From positions 372,001 through 436,000 of the forward strand of contig JAPDHM010000002.1 in NCBI GenBank assembly GCA_030704425.1: DNA of 64,000 nt, given 5' to 3'. Numbering within the stretch: position 1 is the first letter of the stretch; every line of letters starts with the position of its first letter. The notes beneath the pieces were generated by a model. The model was given only the letters and a program-made list of their open reading frames with translations, had not been told where the DNA came from and searched no databases. Both the position numbers and the translations under genes were made by a program. The stretch comes from Rhodobacteraceae bacterium IMCC1909. Lineage in GTDB: Bacteria; Pseudomonadota; Alphaproteobacteria; Rhodobacterales; Rhodobacteraceae. This document shows, piece by piece, positions 8,378 to 18,118 of the stretch.

Positions 8378-10036
8378 ATGACGGCTCCGGTAATTCTTCC
8401 AAATTTGCTCTCCCTCACCGCCGAGGCTCTGCCTGCGGCTCAAGCGGTCTGCGAGACTGCGCGCACATGCCTGCGCGAAATGGTCAGCGCTGATGGCCGG
8501 GTCCAAAACACGCTGATTGAAGATCATCAAACCGCAGCGCATGGCTTTGCGTGGCTGGCCACCTATGTGCAGAGTCTCCAGCAAATGCAGAGCTGGGCGG
8601 AGGCTTTGCAAGCGCAGCAAAAATTCGGTGAGACCGAACAGCTGATTCACCAAATCGCTTTTGGTGAATATCTTTGCCAATTGACCGGTGGCATTCCGAT
8701 GAACCAGACCGAAGTCATTCGCCTGCAAGACATGGGCCTGACCGCTGAGGCGGCCGCTCCGCTGACAACCGGTGCTACGGCCCAGCTGGCACGTGACGGC
8801 AATACACAGGCCGCGCGGTTGCGCCTGGTGGCCCTCATGCAGGAATTTGAAGCCAATACGATCCTCGGCGCCTCTGGCCTGGACGAAGAACTTGAGATGA
8901 TCCGCGAACAGTTCCGCCGCTATGCCATCGAAAAGGTCGAGCCCTTCGCCCATGAATGGCACCTGAAAGATGAGCTGATCCCGATGGAGGTCATTGATGA
9001 GCTGGCCGAAATGGGCGTCTTTGGCCTGACCATCCCAGAGGAATATGGTGGGTTTGGCCTATCAAAAGCCTCAATGTGCGTGGTCAGCGAAGAATTATCT
9101 CGGGGCTATATCGGTGTCGGCTCGCTCGGCACGCGGAGCGAAATTGCCGCGGAATTGATTGTCGCCGGCGGGACAGAAGCGCAGAAAGAAAAATGGTTGC
9201 CCGCATTGGCCAGTGGGGAAAAACTGCCCACAGCGGTGTTCACCGAGCCAAATACCGGATCCGATCTTGGCGCCCTGCGCACCCGCGCCGTCAAATCAGG
9301 AGACGATTGGAGCGTGACCGGCAATAAGACTTGGATTACCCATGCAACGCGCACCCATGTCATGACTTTGCTGGCCCGGACGGATCCAAACACCACAGAT
9401 TACAAGGGCCTTTCCATGTTCCTGGCCGAAAAAACGCCCGGCACCGACGAAGTTCCTTTCCCAAGTGAAGGCATGACCGGTGGTGAGATTGAGGTTCTGG
9501 GCTATCGCGGTATGAAGGAATATGAGCTGGCCTTTGATGGGTTTCAGGTGAAGGGGGAAAACCTTTTGGGCGGGCAAACCGGCAAAGGGTTTAAGCAGTT
9601 GATGGAAACCTTCGAAAGCGCCCGTATTCAGACAGCCGCGCGGGCGGTGGGGGTGGCCCAATCGGCGCTTGATCTAGCCTATCGTTATGCCATGGATCGC
9701 AAACAATTTGGCAAATCTCTGATCGCCTTTCCCCGCGTGGCCAATAAATTGGCAATGATGGCGGTGGAGCTGACGGTGGCGCGGCAATTGACCTATTTCA
9801 GTGCCTTCGAAAAAGATGAGGGTAGGCGCTGCGACATAGAGGCGGGCATGGCCAAACTTCTGGGTGCGCGTGTCGCCTGGGCGGCCGCAGATAACGCGCT
9901 GCAAATCCATGGCGGCAACGGGTTCGCATTGGAATATAAAATTAGCCGTGTGCTTTGCGATGCGCGCATCTTAAACATCTTCGAAGGCGCAGGGGAAATT
10001 CAAGCGCAGGTCATCGCGCGGCGGCTCTTAGGCTAA
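8378..10036 (+). CDS. mcd: Acyl-CoA dehydrogenase with N-terminal extension, probable (2S)-methylsuccinyl-CoA dehydrogenase
   Basis: This 552-residue protein is about 150 residues longer than ordinary acyl-CoA dehydrogenases. The extra N-terminal helical region (HGFAWLATYVQSLQQMQSWA, then FGEYLCQLTGGIPM) is what I know from Mcd of the ethylmalonyl-CoA pathway. The C-terminal part, from about residue 165, has the usual dehydrogenase motifs: TIPEEYGGFGLS, the FTEPNTGSDLGALRTRA flavin/substrate region and a late QIHGGNGF. It would oxidise methylsuccinyl-CoA to mesaconyl-CoA, handing electrons to ETF (etfAB at the start of the window). AGGA lies 7 nt before the chosen ATG. No other ethylmalonyl-CoA pathway gene is in the window. 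Confidence 0.82.
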   Translation: MTAPVILPNLLSLTAEALPAAQAVCETARTCLREMVSADGRVQNTLIEDHQTAAHGFAWLATYVQSLQQMQSWAEALQAQQKFGETEQLIHQIAFGEYLCQLTGGIPMNQTEVIRLQDMGLTAEAAAPLTTGATAQLARDGNTQAARLRLVALMQEFEANTILGASGLDEELEMIREQFRRYAIEKVEPFAHEWHLKDELIPMEVIDELAEMGVFGLTIPEEYGGFGLSKASMCVVSEELSRGYIGVGSLGTRSEIAAELIVAGGTEAQKEKWLPALASGEKLPTAVFTEPNTGSDLGALRTRAVKSGDDWSVTGNKTWITHATRTHVMTLLARTDPNTTDYKGLSMFLAEKTPGTDEVPFPSEGMTGGEIEVLGYRGMKEYELAFDGFQVKGENLLGGQTGKGFKQLMETFESARIQTAARAVGVAQSALDLAYRYAMDRKQFGKSLIAFPRVANKLAMMAVELTVARQLTYFSAFEKDEGRRCDIEAGMAKLLGARVAWAAADNALQIHGGNGFALEYKISRVLCDARILNIFEGAGEIQAQVIARRLLG

Positions 10037-10259
10037 GCAAGCCTCCAACACAGGAGATCTTGTAGAAAGATTATTGACCAAGGCTGCGATGCGTGGGACT
10101 ATTTTTTGAGGCTGCCAGAGTTCTGCGTGGCAACATACGTCTGGAAAAAGCTATGATCTTAAATGTTCTGACACTGCCCGCCGCGCGCGCAGCCCAAAGC
10201 TTGCCAAAACGCGGTGGTGATGTTTCCGGGCATCGCAACCCTCTGCGCGGGTCGGCACG

Positions 10260-11507
10260 ATGAGTTTCTTCAGCGAGCTGGTCTCGACGCTTTTTGAACG
10301 CCGCTATCAAAAATTCCTGTCCAAAGAGGCTGAGGGGCGCAGCACCACCGATCTGGCCCGTGCGCTTTTGGGTAGTATTGGCGAGGTCTCTGGCGTGGCC
10401 ATGGCACATACTGTTCTCGATCGTTATGAGACGATGAATGCAAATGAAAAATTGGCCTTTTTCGAGTTCATGACCCATGAGCTTGAAATTGATCCCGAAG
10501 AGGTGATCGAAAGCCTGAAAGCCTATAAAGCCGATCCCAACAAAGACAGCTATCGCAGCTTTGCCATCGCCAGCGAGCCAAAACGCCAAGAGCTGGCCCG
10601 GCGGCTAAATCAGGTGCCTGGTGCAACGGGGCAATTGGTGCAATTGCGCAAAGACCTCCTACAGGTCATCAAAGACCGGCCCGATTTGGGGCCCTTAGAT
10701 GTGGATCTCAAGCACCTTTTCGCCTCCTGGTTTAACCGTGGTTTTTTGGTCCTACGCCCAATAAATTGGAGCAGCCCCGCCGATATTTTGGAAAAAATCA
10801 TCGCCTATGAGGCCGTACATGCCTTCGACAGTTGGGATGATTTGCGCCGCAGACTTAAGCCTGAAGATCGGCGCTGCTTTGGATTTTTCCACCCATCCAT
10901 GCCGAATGAACCGCTGATTTTTGTGGAGGTTGCGCTGACCAAAGGCATTCCCAGTTCTATCCAAGACCTGCTGGCAGACGAGCGCGAAGCCATCAGCGCC
11001 GGCGATGCAGACACGGCCGTTTTCTATTCCATCTCCAATTGCCAAGCGGGGTTGGCCGGCATTTCTTTTGGCAATTCCTTGATCAAACAAGTGGCCGCCG
11101 ACTTGGCGCAGGATTTACCGGGGCTGTCCACATTTGTCACCCTATCGCCGATCCCTAGCCTAAACCGCTGGTTGAAACAAGCGGATTTGCCCAAGGGCAT
11201 CGAAAATCAAAGCGCCTCGCTTGCAGCCTATTATTTGCTAGAAGCCAAGACCGCTGATGGCAGCCCCTATGATCCCGTAGCACGGTTTCATCTGGGCAAT
11301 GGTGCGCGCATTCATGCGGTGCACACCGGCGCGGACACCTCGGCCAATGGCTTGGCACAATCCAATGGAACCATGGTCAATTACCTTTACGATCTTGCAA
11401 AAATTTCCCACAATCACGAACAATTTGTTAAAGATAAAACGGTGGTGGCCTCGGCCCCCGTGCGCACGCTTTGCGCCTCAGTGAGGACCAAAATAACAGG
11501 GAAGTGA
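10260..11507 (+). CDS. Malonyl-CoA decarboxylase
   Basis: This 415-residue protein belongs to the malonyl-CoA decarboxylase family (MatA/MLYCD). An N-terminal helical domain is followed by the GNAT-like catalytic domain, with CFGFFHPSMPNEPLIFVEVAL near residue 200 and the conserved SLSPIPS-like segment (VTLSPIPSLNRWL). It decarboxylates malonyl-CoA to acetyl-CoA. Its stop is one base before the ATG of the malonyl-CoA synthetase gene, so the pair forms a malonate utilisation operon. A 223-bp gap upstream separates it from mcd. No MatR-type GntR regulator and no malonate transporter adjoin it. Confidence 0.93.
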   Translation: MSFFSELVSTLFERRYQKFLSKEAEGRSTTDLARALLGSIGEVSGVAMAHTVLDRYETMNANEKLAFFEFMTHELEIDPEEVIESLKAYKADPNKDSYRSFAIASEPKRQELARRLNQVPGATGQLVQLRKDLLQVIKDRPDLGPLDVDLKHLFASWFNRGFLVLRPINWSSPADILEKIIAYEAVHAFDSWDDLRRRLKPEDRRCFGFFHPSMPNEPLIFVEVALTKGIPSSIQDLLADEREAISAGDADTAVFYSISNCQAGLAGISFGNSLIKQVAADLAQDLPGLSTFVTLSPIPSLNRWLKQADLPKGIENQSASLAAYYLLEAKTADGSPYDPVARFHLGNGARIHAVHTGADTSANGLAQSNGTMVNYLYDLAKISHNHEQFVKDKTVVASAPVRTLCASVRTKITGK

Positions 11508-11508
11508 C

Positions 11509-13026
11509 ATGGCCAATCCACTTTATGACGCCTTATTCGGTCGACATTCGGGACAGGCGACTGTCTTTTTGCAGATGCAAGATGGCACGGTGCTCACCCA
11601 TGGCCAATTTTTGCAGCAAGCGGCGCAATATGCCCATGTTTTAACCGGTTTTGGCCTACACCCTGGTGACCGGGTGGCCGTACAGATTGAAAAATCTCCT
11701 CAATCCCTGGCCATCTATGCCGCCTGCGTACAAGCCGGCCTGATATTTTTGCCGCTGAACACAGCCTATACCGCCAGTGAGCTGTCCTATTTCCTGGGGG
11801 ACAGCGGCGCGCGGGTGGTCATTTGTGATCCCAAATCTCAAGAAACCCTAGCCCCGATTGCCCAGGCCACTGGGGCGCAGCTGGAAACTATGGATGCCGC
11901 AGGACGGGGCAGTTTTGCGCAAAAGGCGGCGGCGCAGCCTATGGAGTTTTCAACCGTTCCGCGTGAGGCGGAGGATTTGGCCGCCTTCCTCTACACTTCC
12001 GGCACGACAGGTCGATCAAAAGGCGCAATGCTGACGCAGAACAACCTTCTGTCCAATGCCGAGGTCCTAACCCGCCATTGGGCCTTCAGCGCCACGGATG
12101 CACTCTTGCATGCTCTGCCAATTTTTCACACCCATGGGCTCTTTGTGGCGACCAATATTGCCCTATTGTCTGGCTGCAAAATCCTCTTTCTTCCAAAATT
12201 TGACCTCAAGGCGATCCTCGCTTTGATGCCACAAGCAACCTGCATGATGGGCGTGCCGACCTTTTACACCAGATTGCTTGATGATCCGCGCTTCGACAGG
12301 GCGCTGTCTCAGCACATGCGGCTTTTCATCTCTGGCAGCGCGCCGCTTCTGGCGGAGACCCATAAGCTGTTTGAAGAGCGCAGCGGTCATCACATCCTTG
12401 AGCGTTACGGCATGACAGAAACCAATATGAGCACCTCGAACCCCTATGCGGGCGAGCGCCGCGCGGGCACGGTCGGATTTCCGCTCCCAGGAATAGAGCT
12501 GAAAATCACCGACAGCACCACCGGCGAGACAGTGGCACAGGGCGATATCGGTGAGATCGAAGTGCGCGGCCCGAATGTGTTCAAAGGCTATTGGAATATG
12601 CCTGAAAAAACTGCCAAAGAGCTGCGCAAGGATGGGTTTTTCATCACTGGGGATCTGGGCATGATTGATGCCGATGGCTACCTCCAGATTGTAGGACGCA
12701 ATAAGGATCTGATTATTTCGGGCGGGTTCAATATCTACCCCAAAGAAATCGAGACGATTCTGGATGCGCAAGAGGGCGTGCTGGAAAGCGCCGTGATCGG
12801 TGTTCCCCACCTAGATTTTGGCGAAACCGTACTGGCGCTCCTCGTGCCCGCAAAAGGCGTCACGCCCGATCTGGACACGATACAAAGTCATATCTCCGAG
12901 AAGCTGGCCCGTTTCAAACTTCCAAAAAAACTAATCCTCCTACCCCAGCTGCCGCGCAATACGATGGGCAAGGTGCAAAAAAATGCCCTGCGCGATCAGT
13001 TCCGCGATTTATTCACCAAATCCTGA
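11509..13026 (+). CDS. matB: Malonyl-CoA synthetase (acyl-AMP ligase family)
   Basis: This 505-residue ANL-superfamily ligase has the AMP-binding P-loop YTSGTTGRSKGAM, the A5 motif YGMTETNMSTSNPY (typical of malonyl-CoA ligases), A7 TGDLGMID and the A10 lysine region GKVQKNALR near the C-terminus. It activates malonate with ATP and CoA. Pairing with malonyl-CoA decarboxylase one base upstream makes malonate the most likely substrate; methylmalonate is also used by family members. It is convergent with xylA, the two stops being only a few bases apart. Confidence 0.93.
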   Translation: MANPLYDALFGRHSGQATVFLQMQDGTVLTHGQFLQQAAQYAHVLTGFGLHPGDRVAVQIEKSPQSLAIYAACVQAGLIFLPLNTAYTASELSYFLGDSGARVVICDPKSQETLAPIAQATGAQLETMDAAGRGSFAQKAAAQPMEFSTVPREAEDLAAFLYTSGTTGRSKGAMLTQNNLLSNAEVLTRHWAFSATDALLHALPIFHTHGLFVATNIALLSGCKILFLPKFDLKAILALMPQATCMMGVPTFYTRLLDDPRFDRALSQHMRLFISGSAPLLAETHKLFEERSGHHILERYGMTETNMSTSNPYAGERRAGTVGFPLPGIELKITDSTTGETVAQGDIGEIEVRGPNVFKGYWNMPEKTAKELRKDGFFITGDLGMIDADGYLQIVGRNKDLIISGGFNIYPKEIETILDAQEGVLESAVIGVPHLDFGETVLALLVPAKGVTPDLDTIQSHISEKLARFKLPKKLILLPQLPRNTMGKVQKNALRDQFRDLFTKS

Positions 13027-13033
13027 CCCGCGC

Positions 13034-14335
13034 CTACAAAAAGCGGTTCACCAGATTTTCCAAACGCTCTTGGCGGCCAGATTTTGGCTCTGGATTGATA
13101 TCTTCCGCCACCACCCGCGCAGAAATTTGCTCCAAATCACTGTGCAAAAGCACTTGACCCTCCGCACTGTCCCAGCCGGCATAGCGCTCTATGCGCGCTG
13201 CCTCAAGCCGGCCGTCCTCGAGCATGGCCGCAGCCGCCTTTAGCCCCACCGCGCAAATGTCCATCGCACCCACATGGGCGAGAATTAAATCTTGTGGATC
13301 AAGAGATTGCCGCCGCAGCTTCGCGTCAAAATTGGTGCCACCGGTAGTGAACCCGCCGGCCTTTAGCACCTCATAGTAAGCCAAAGCCGTTTCCGGCACA
13401 TTGTTTGGAAATTGATCCGTATCCCAACCCGATTGATAGTCATTTCGGTTCATATCAATGGAGCCAAAAATTCCCAAAGCGCGCGCCAGAGCCAGCTCGT
13501 GCTCAAAGGAATGACCCGCCAAGATCGCATGTCCCTGCTCAATATTGACTTTAACTTCCTCCTCCAGACCGAAGTCCTTGAGGAAACCATAGACCGTGGC
13601 GACATCATAATCATATTGGTGCTTTGTCGGCTCTTGAGGCTTGGGCTCGATCAAAATAGCGCCTTTAAAGCCGATTTTATGTTTATACTCGACCGCCATC
13701 TGAAGCATACGCCCAGCCTGTGCGCGCTCCCGTGCCAAATCCGTGTTCAGCAAAGTTTCATAGCCCTCGCGCCCCCCCCAAAGTACATAGTTTTCACCGC
13801 CAAGCTTTACGGTCGCATCCATGCAGCTCTTAATTGTGGCAGCGCTAAAGGCAAAAACATCAGGATCCGGGTTTGTCGCCGCCCCCGACATAAAGCGCCG
13901 ATGAGAAAATAAATTTGCGGTGCCCCAAAGCAAGCGGGTTTGTGAAGCTTCCATTTTTAGCGCAAAATAATCGACCATCTCTTCGAGATTACGGGTATTT
14001 TCAGCAAAATTCTGCCCCTCTGGGCGCATATCGGCATCATGAAAGCAAAAATAGGGTACGCCAAGAATATCAAACATCTCAAAGGCCACATCGGCCTTGA
14101 GCTTGGCCAAAGCCATCTGTGAGCCGAACCAAGGTCGCTCAAAGGTGCGTCCTCCAAATGGATCGCCGCCCTCCCAAGCGAAGGAATGCCAATAGGCCAC
14201 GGCGAAGCGCAAATGCTCTTTGAGGCTTTTGCCTATCACCCTTTCATCTGGATTGTAATGACGAAAGGCGAACTCATTGTCCGTTTGCGGCCCTTCATAT
14301 TGAATTGGGGGGATTCCTTGGAAGAAGTCAGTCAT
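13034..14335 (-). CDS. xylA: Xylose isomerase
   Basis: This 433-residue class II xylose isomerase has the normal length. The catalytic pair His99 and Asp102 sits in CFHDADM. Metal-ligand motifs include [32 protein letters not shown] and the Asp-rich SIDMNRND. It interconverts D-xylose and D-xylulose, the substrate of XylB encoded just upstream in the same direction. It is the distal gene of a minus-strand xylose cluster (xylF, xylH, xylG, xylB, xylA), with an 81-bp gap from xylB. Confidence 0.98.
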   Translation of the reverse strand: MTDFFQGIPPIQYEGPQTDNEFAFRHYNPDERVIGKSLKEHLRFAVAYWHSFAWEGGDPFGGRTFERPWFGSQMALAKLKADVAFEMFDILGVPYFCFHDADMRPEGQNFAENTRNLEEMVDYFALKMEASQTRLLWGTANLFSHRRFMSGAATNPDPDVFAFSAATIKSCMDATVKLGGENYVLWGGREGYETLLNTDLARERAQAGRMLQMAVEYKHKIGFKGAILIEPKPQEPTKHQYDYDVATVYGFLKDFGLEEEVKVNIEQGHAILAGHSFEHELALARALGIFGSIDMNRNDYQSGWDTDQFPNNVPETALAYYEVLKAGGFTTGGTNFDAKLRRQSLDPQDLILAHVGAMDICAVGLKAAAAMLEDGRLEAARIERYAGWDSAEGQVLLHSDLEQISARVVAEDINPEPKSGRQERLENLVNRFL

Positions 14336-14416
14336 CGAACACCTTTTTTAGACAGGTTAATACCCATGATAGGGCAAGAGTGGCACATCTTGAGATGGGC
14401 GCAAAGGCCCCAATGC

Positions 14417-15871
14417 TTAGCCAGCCGCAGATCCGCCGAGCCCTTTCAGGGCCTGATAGGCCGCGCGATAGGCGCTGAGACCTGCCATGAACTCATCAGT
14501 GAGCCTTGGGGCGGGATCAATCACCCGCGCGATTTTTGGCGCATAGGCCACATCGCTCACTTTGGCACCTGCGGCCATCATAGCCAGCCGCGCCGCCCCG
14601 AAGGCACCGCCAAAATCTCCTGAGACCGGCAACTCGATGGGCAGCCCCAAAATGGTTGCAATCGCCTGCACCCAATAGTCAGATTTCGAGCCACCACCCA
14701 CGGCGAGCAAGCGCTCAATCTTTGTCCCAGTCGAGGTCAGCGCATCAAAGCTGTCGCGCACCGCATAAGTCACCCCTTCCATCACCGCCCGCGTCATGGC
14801 GATATGATCCGTGCTGTGATCAAGGTTTAGGAAACTGGCGCGGATCACCGCATCATTATGCGGCGTGCGCTCCCCGCCCAGATAGGGCAGAAACAGCATT
14901 GCGGAGGGCGCTTGCAGCGGTCCAAGCCCGGAGGTCATATCCTCTGGCGCCGCGCCCAGCACGCGGCCAAACCAACTCAAAGCATCAGAGGCCGCCAAAA
15001 TTACCCCCATTTGGTGCCAGGTCTGCGGCACAGCATGGCAAAAACTATGCACCGCACTGGCCGGATCCGGCTGATAGGCGTCACTGGCCGCGAATAAGAC
15101 GCCCGAGGTGCCCAGGCTGACAAAGGCCTCACCACTGCGCACCACGCCCACACCGATTGCGCTGGCCGCATTGTCCCCACCGCCACCAGCAATGACCACA
15201 TCAGCCCGCATGCCCCAGCGCGCCGCGAGATCCCGGCGCAGCATGCCGGAGGGCTCCGAGCCCTCTACAAGATCCGGCATATGTGCCCGCTGCAATCCTG
15301 TCGCCTCAAGCAGGTCATCGGACCAAGCCCGCGCGCCCACATCCAGCCAAGAGGTGCCAGCCGCATCAGACATCTCTGCCACATGCGCAGCGGACAACCA
15401 AAGCCGCAGATAATCTTTTGGCAAAAGAACCTTGGCCACTTTGGAAAAAACCTCAGGTTCCCACCGCCGCACCCAGGCCAGCTTTGGAGCGGTAAAGCCC
15501 GGGAAGACGACATTGCCGGTCAGCTTTCGAAAGATTGGATTGCGATCCATCACGTCAGCCTCAGCCGCAGCGCGGGTGTCGTTCCACAAAATACAGGGGC
15601 GCACCACCCGATCTTGGTCATCCAGCAGCGTCGCCCCATGCATGTGACCTGAAAGACCAATGGCGCGCACGGCGCTCAAATCGGCCTGCGCGGCCAAAGA
15701 CGACAGAACCGCCTCTGCGGCCTCAAGCCAGTCTTGCGGCGCTTGCTCTGACCAGCCCGCCTTGGGCCGGGTGACCTGTAAGGGCGCAGTGGCTTCGGCA
15801 CAAATAGTTTGGGCATCGTCTATGACGATGCCCTTTAAACCTGAAGTCCCAAGATCTAAACCAATATACAT
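14417..15871 (-). CDS. xylB: Xylulokinase
   Basis: This 484-residue FGGY-family sugar kinase begins with the phosphate-binding signature YIGLDLGTSGLKG. GLSGHMHGATLLD is the xylulokinase-type substrate loop, and the second ATPase domain carries AVGGGSKSDYWVQ. It phosphorylates D-xylulose to xylulose-5-phosphate for the pentose-phosphate pathway. It lies 3 bp after the ABC ATPase gene and upstream of xylA, so transport, isomerase and kinase are probably one regulon under the divergent ROK repressor. Confidence 0.97.
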   Translation of the reverse strand: MYIGLDLGTSGLKGIVIDDAQTICAEATAPLQVTRPKAGWSEQAPQDWLEAAEAVLSSLAAQADLSAVRAIGLSGHMHGATLLDDQDRVVRPCILWNDTRAAAEADVMDRNPIFRKLTGNVVFPGFTAPKLAWVRRWEPEVFSKVAKVLLPKDYLRLWLSAAHVAEMSDAAGTSWLDVGARAWSDDLLEATGLQRAHMPDLVEGSEPSGMLRRDLAARWGMRADVVIAGGGGDNAASAIGVGVVRSGEAFVSLGTSGVLFAASDAYQPDPASAVHSFCHAVPQTWHQMGVILAASDALSWFGRVLGAAPEDMTSGLGPLQAPSAMLFLPYLGGERTPHNDAVIRASFLNLDHSTDHIAMTRAVMEGVTYAVRDSFDALTSTGTKIERLLAVGGGSKSDYWVQAIATILGLPIELPVSGDFGGAFGAARLAMMAAGAKVSDVAYAPKIARVIDPAPRLTDEFMAGLSAYRAAYQALKGLGGSAAG

Positions 15872-15874
15872 AGG

Positions 15875-16633
15875 CTAACCGGACTCTTTCGGATTTTTAC
15901 CAAGAATGATCATCGACAGAATATCATCTTCGGTCACATCCGCCACACGCTCCGTGCCAACCAGCTGCCCATTCTTCATCACGCTGGCCCGGTCGCAGAG
16001 CTTCATGACGTTGTGAATGTCATGCTCGATTAGAAAGATTCCCAAGCCTTGCTTTTTCAGTTCTTGAATAAGCTCCGCCACCATTTCACTTTCTTGCGGG
16101 CCAAGCGCCGCCGTGGGCTCGTCCATAATCAGGATTTTGGCATCAAAATAAACCGCTCTCGCAATCGCAACAGATTGACGCTGACCGCCAGACAGGGCGG
16201 ACACGGGCTCGGCGAATTTGGTGAAATTCGGATTAAGACGGCCCATGATTTTACGCGTCTCAGCTTCCATCTTGCTGTCGTCCAAAAACCCGCCCGGACC
16301 AACAATTTCACGCCCCAAAAACAGATTGGACGCCGCATCAAGGTTATCGGCCAAGGCCAATGTTTGATAGATGGTTTCAATATTGTGCCCACGCGCATCA
16401 CGGGGGTTATTGATCACCACTTTCTCGCCATTGATATAGACATCGCCAGAGTCGGCCTTATAGGCGCCAGAGAGGCATTTGATCAACGTTGATTTGCCAG
16501 CGCCATTGTGGCCCAAAAGCCCCACGACTTCACCCGGATAAAGATCAACACTGACCCGATCCACCGCTTTAATGCCGCCGAATGCGATCGAGATATCCTT
16601 CAACTCGACTAAAGGAGTGCCTGAATTGCTCAT
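15875..16633 (-). CDS. xylG: Sugar ABC transporter ATP-binding protein, single-domain (xylose cluster)
   Basis: This 252-residue ATPase has one complete ABC domain: Walker A GHNGAGKS, signature ALSGGQRQSVAIARA, Walker B ILIMDEPTAALG and a switch histidine in LIEHDIH. E. coli XylG is about twice as long with two ABC domains; this half-size form resembles FrcA-type sugar ATPases of alphaproteobacteria and must act as a homodimer. The ATG at 16633 is chosen because GAGGAG lies 7 nt upstream; the start region overlaps nothing, 11 bp after the permease stop. The substrate is inferred from xylA/B linkage. Confidence 0.93.
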   Translation of the reverse strand: MSNSGTPLVELKDISIAFGGIKAVDRVSVDLYPGEVVGLLGHNGAGKSTLIKCLSGAYKADSGDVYINGEKVVINNPRDARGHNIETIYQTLALADNLDAASNLFLGREIVGPGGFLDDSKMEAETRKIMGRLNPNFTKFAEPVSALSGGQRQSVAIARAVYFDAKILIMDEPTAALGPQESEMVAELIQELKKQGLGIFLIEHDIHNVMKLCDRASVMKNGQLVGTERVADVTEDDILSMIILGKNPKESG

Positions 16634-16644
16634 GATCTGTCTCC

Positions 16645-17958
16645 TCACTTCACGCGTTTATTGTAGAGAATATCGAGATAGACAGCGAGCACGAGAACCA
16701 TACCCACGACGATCCGTTGAATGGCGCTGTCAAATCCAATGAGCACCATGCCCGATTGCAAGCTTTGCATCACCAAAGCCCCCAAAATCGCACCGTAAAT
16801 CTTACCAACCCCGCCAGCCAGTGAGGTGCCACCAATCACTGCGGCGGCAATCACATAAAGCTCGTCAAGCGTGCCCAATGCATTGGTTGCGGAATTGAGA
16901 CGGGCCGAGGCGATGATTGCTGCAATGGCGGTCAATGTGCCCATCAGAGCGAACACCTTGAGCGTCACCCAGCGGGTATCGATCCCCGCCAAAGCGGCGG
17001 CCTCCGGGTTGCCCCCGATGGCAAAAACATAGCGACCAAACCGCGTGCGTGTGACCAAAATAGTCATGGCAATGCCGACTGCAACCAGGATCAAAACTGG
17101 AATGGCAAAGCCGTGAGAGATGAAGGTGCCTTCTAGGTCTTGCCCAATCTTGGCGCCATATTGGCGTACGATGCCCTTGGGCCAGGGATATGAATTAACC
17201 AGCATCACAGCACCGATGATGGTCGCCCATCCAACAAGAGCCAGGAAGGCTTCGGCCCAGAGGGGGCGCAGGCGGAAATTGTGCAGCACGCGCGCCTTGC
17301 GGCCTGAGTAAATGATATAGGCCACGCCGATACAGGCCAATATCCCAACAATCCAACTGCCCATCGCACCAACAGCGCCATAGGGGCCACCGCCCAGAAG
17401 CGCAAACTTGCTGTCCACGGGCGAGATCGTCCGGCCACCGGCCGATAAAAACGCCATGCCGCGCCAGACCATCAAACCGCCCAGGGTCACAATAAAAGCA
17501 GGAATTTCGCGATAGGCGATCAGCCACCCATGCAGAGCCCCAATCAATGTGCCAACGATCAGGCCACAAATCACGGCGAGAACCCAGATCGACCAATGAC
17601 CAAGCCCGACAAGATGCGGCAGCACCTCCACCTGCAACAGCCCCATGGACATTGCAATCACCCCAATCATCGATCCCACCGAGAGGTCAATGTTACGCGT
17701 GACAATCACCAGCACCATGCCAGTCGCCATGATCCCAATGGAAGAGGTTTGCACCGATAGATTCCAAAGGTTGCGCGGCGTCAAAAACGCACCAAAGTTA
17801 TTGAAGATCACACCATAGAGGTGGAACCCTCCCCAAATCAGTGCCAATGCGCCCAGCATGCCCAGCAGGCGGGTATCTATCTCAGTGTCGCTCAAAAAGC
17901 GCGCAATCAAACCCTGTGGGCTTTTGGTTGCGGCCTTTGATGTCGAAGTATCAGTCAT
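16645..17958 (-). CDS. xylH: Sugar ABC transporter permease (xylose cluster)
   Basis: This 437-residue BPD_transp_2 (LivM/RbsC-type) permease has about ten or more membrane spans. Family motifs include NIDLSVGSMIGV near residue 110, GGLMVWRGMAFL, and the EAA-like loop AIGGNPEAAALAGIDT followed by GGTSLAGGVGKIYGA. A polar insertion near residues 215-260 (GRKARVLHNFRLRPLWAE) matches the longer XylH subgroup. It forms the inner-membrane channel for the binding protein encoded upstream. A strong stem-loop lies between xylF and this gene. Confidence 0.94.
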   Translation of the reverse strand: MTDTSTSKAATKSPQGLIARFLSDTEIDTRLLGMLGALALIWGGFHLYGVIFNNFGAFLTPRNLWNLSVQTSSIGIMATGMVLVIVTRNIDLSVGSMIGVIAMSMGLLQVEVLPHLVGLGHWSIWVLAVICGLIVGTLIGALHGWLIAYREIPAFIVTLGGLMVWRGMAFLSAGGRTISPVDSKFALLGGGPYGAVGAMGSWIVGILACIGVAYIIYSGRKARVLHNFRLRPLWAEAFLALVGWATIIGAVMLVNSYPWPKGIVRQYGAKIGQDLEGTFISHGFAIPVLILVAVGIAMTILVTRTRFGRYVFAIGGNPEAAALAGIDTRWVTLKVFALMGTLTAIAAIIASARLNSATNALGTLDELYVIAAAVIGGTSLAGGVGKIYGAILGALVMQSLQSGMVLIGFDSAIQRIVVGMVLVLAVYLDILYNKRVK

Positions 17959-18076
17959 GGGGAATCCAAAATGGCTATAGGCTCAACTCTGATCAACAAG
18001 GAGCGGGCGCGCAGAACGAAGTCTGACAAGGCTACTCGAACATGTCCAAATCAAATGGCCAAAGAATAAGAGGAGG

Positions 18077-18104
18077 GGCGCCGACCCATGTATGGATCGG
18101 CGCC
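18077..18104 (-). terminator. Intercistronic stem-loop between xylF and xylH
   Basis: An 8-bp perfect inverted repeat GGCGCCGA / TCGGCGCC encloses a loop whose CCAT/ATGG can pair further. It begins 15 bp past the xylF stop and is followed on the minus strand by only a weakly T-rich tract. It probably protects xylF mRNA or partly terminates, giving more binding protein than permease. Confidence 0.6.
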
Positions 18105-18118
18105 GCAGGTCTTAGGGC

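Noticed and set aside
10154-10262. Short 36-codon frame running into the malonyl-CoA decarboxylase start
   Set aside because: No family resemblance and no clear ribosome-binding site; could at most be a leader peptide but there is no support.
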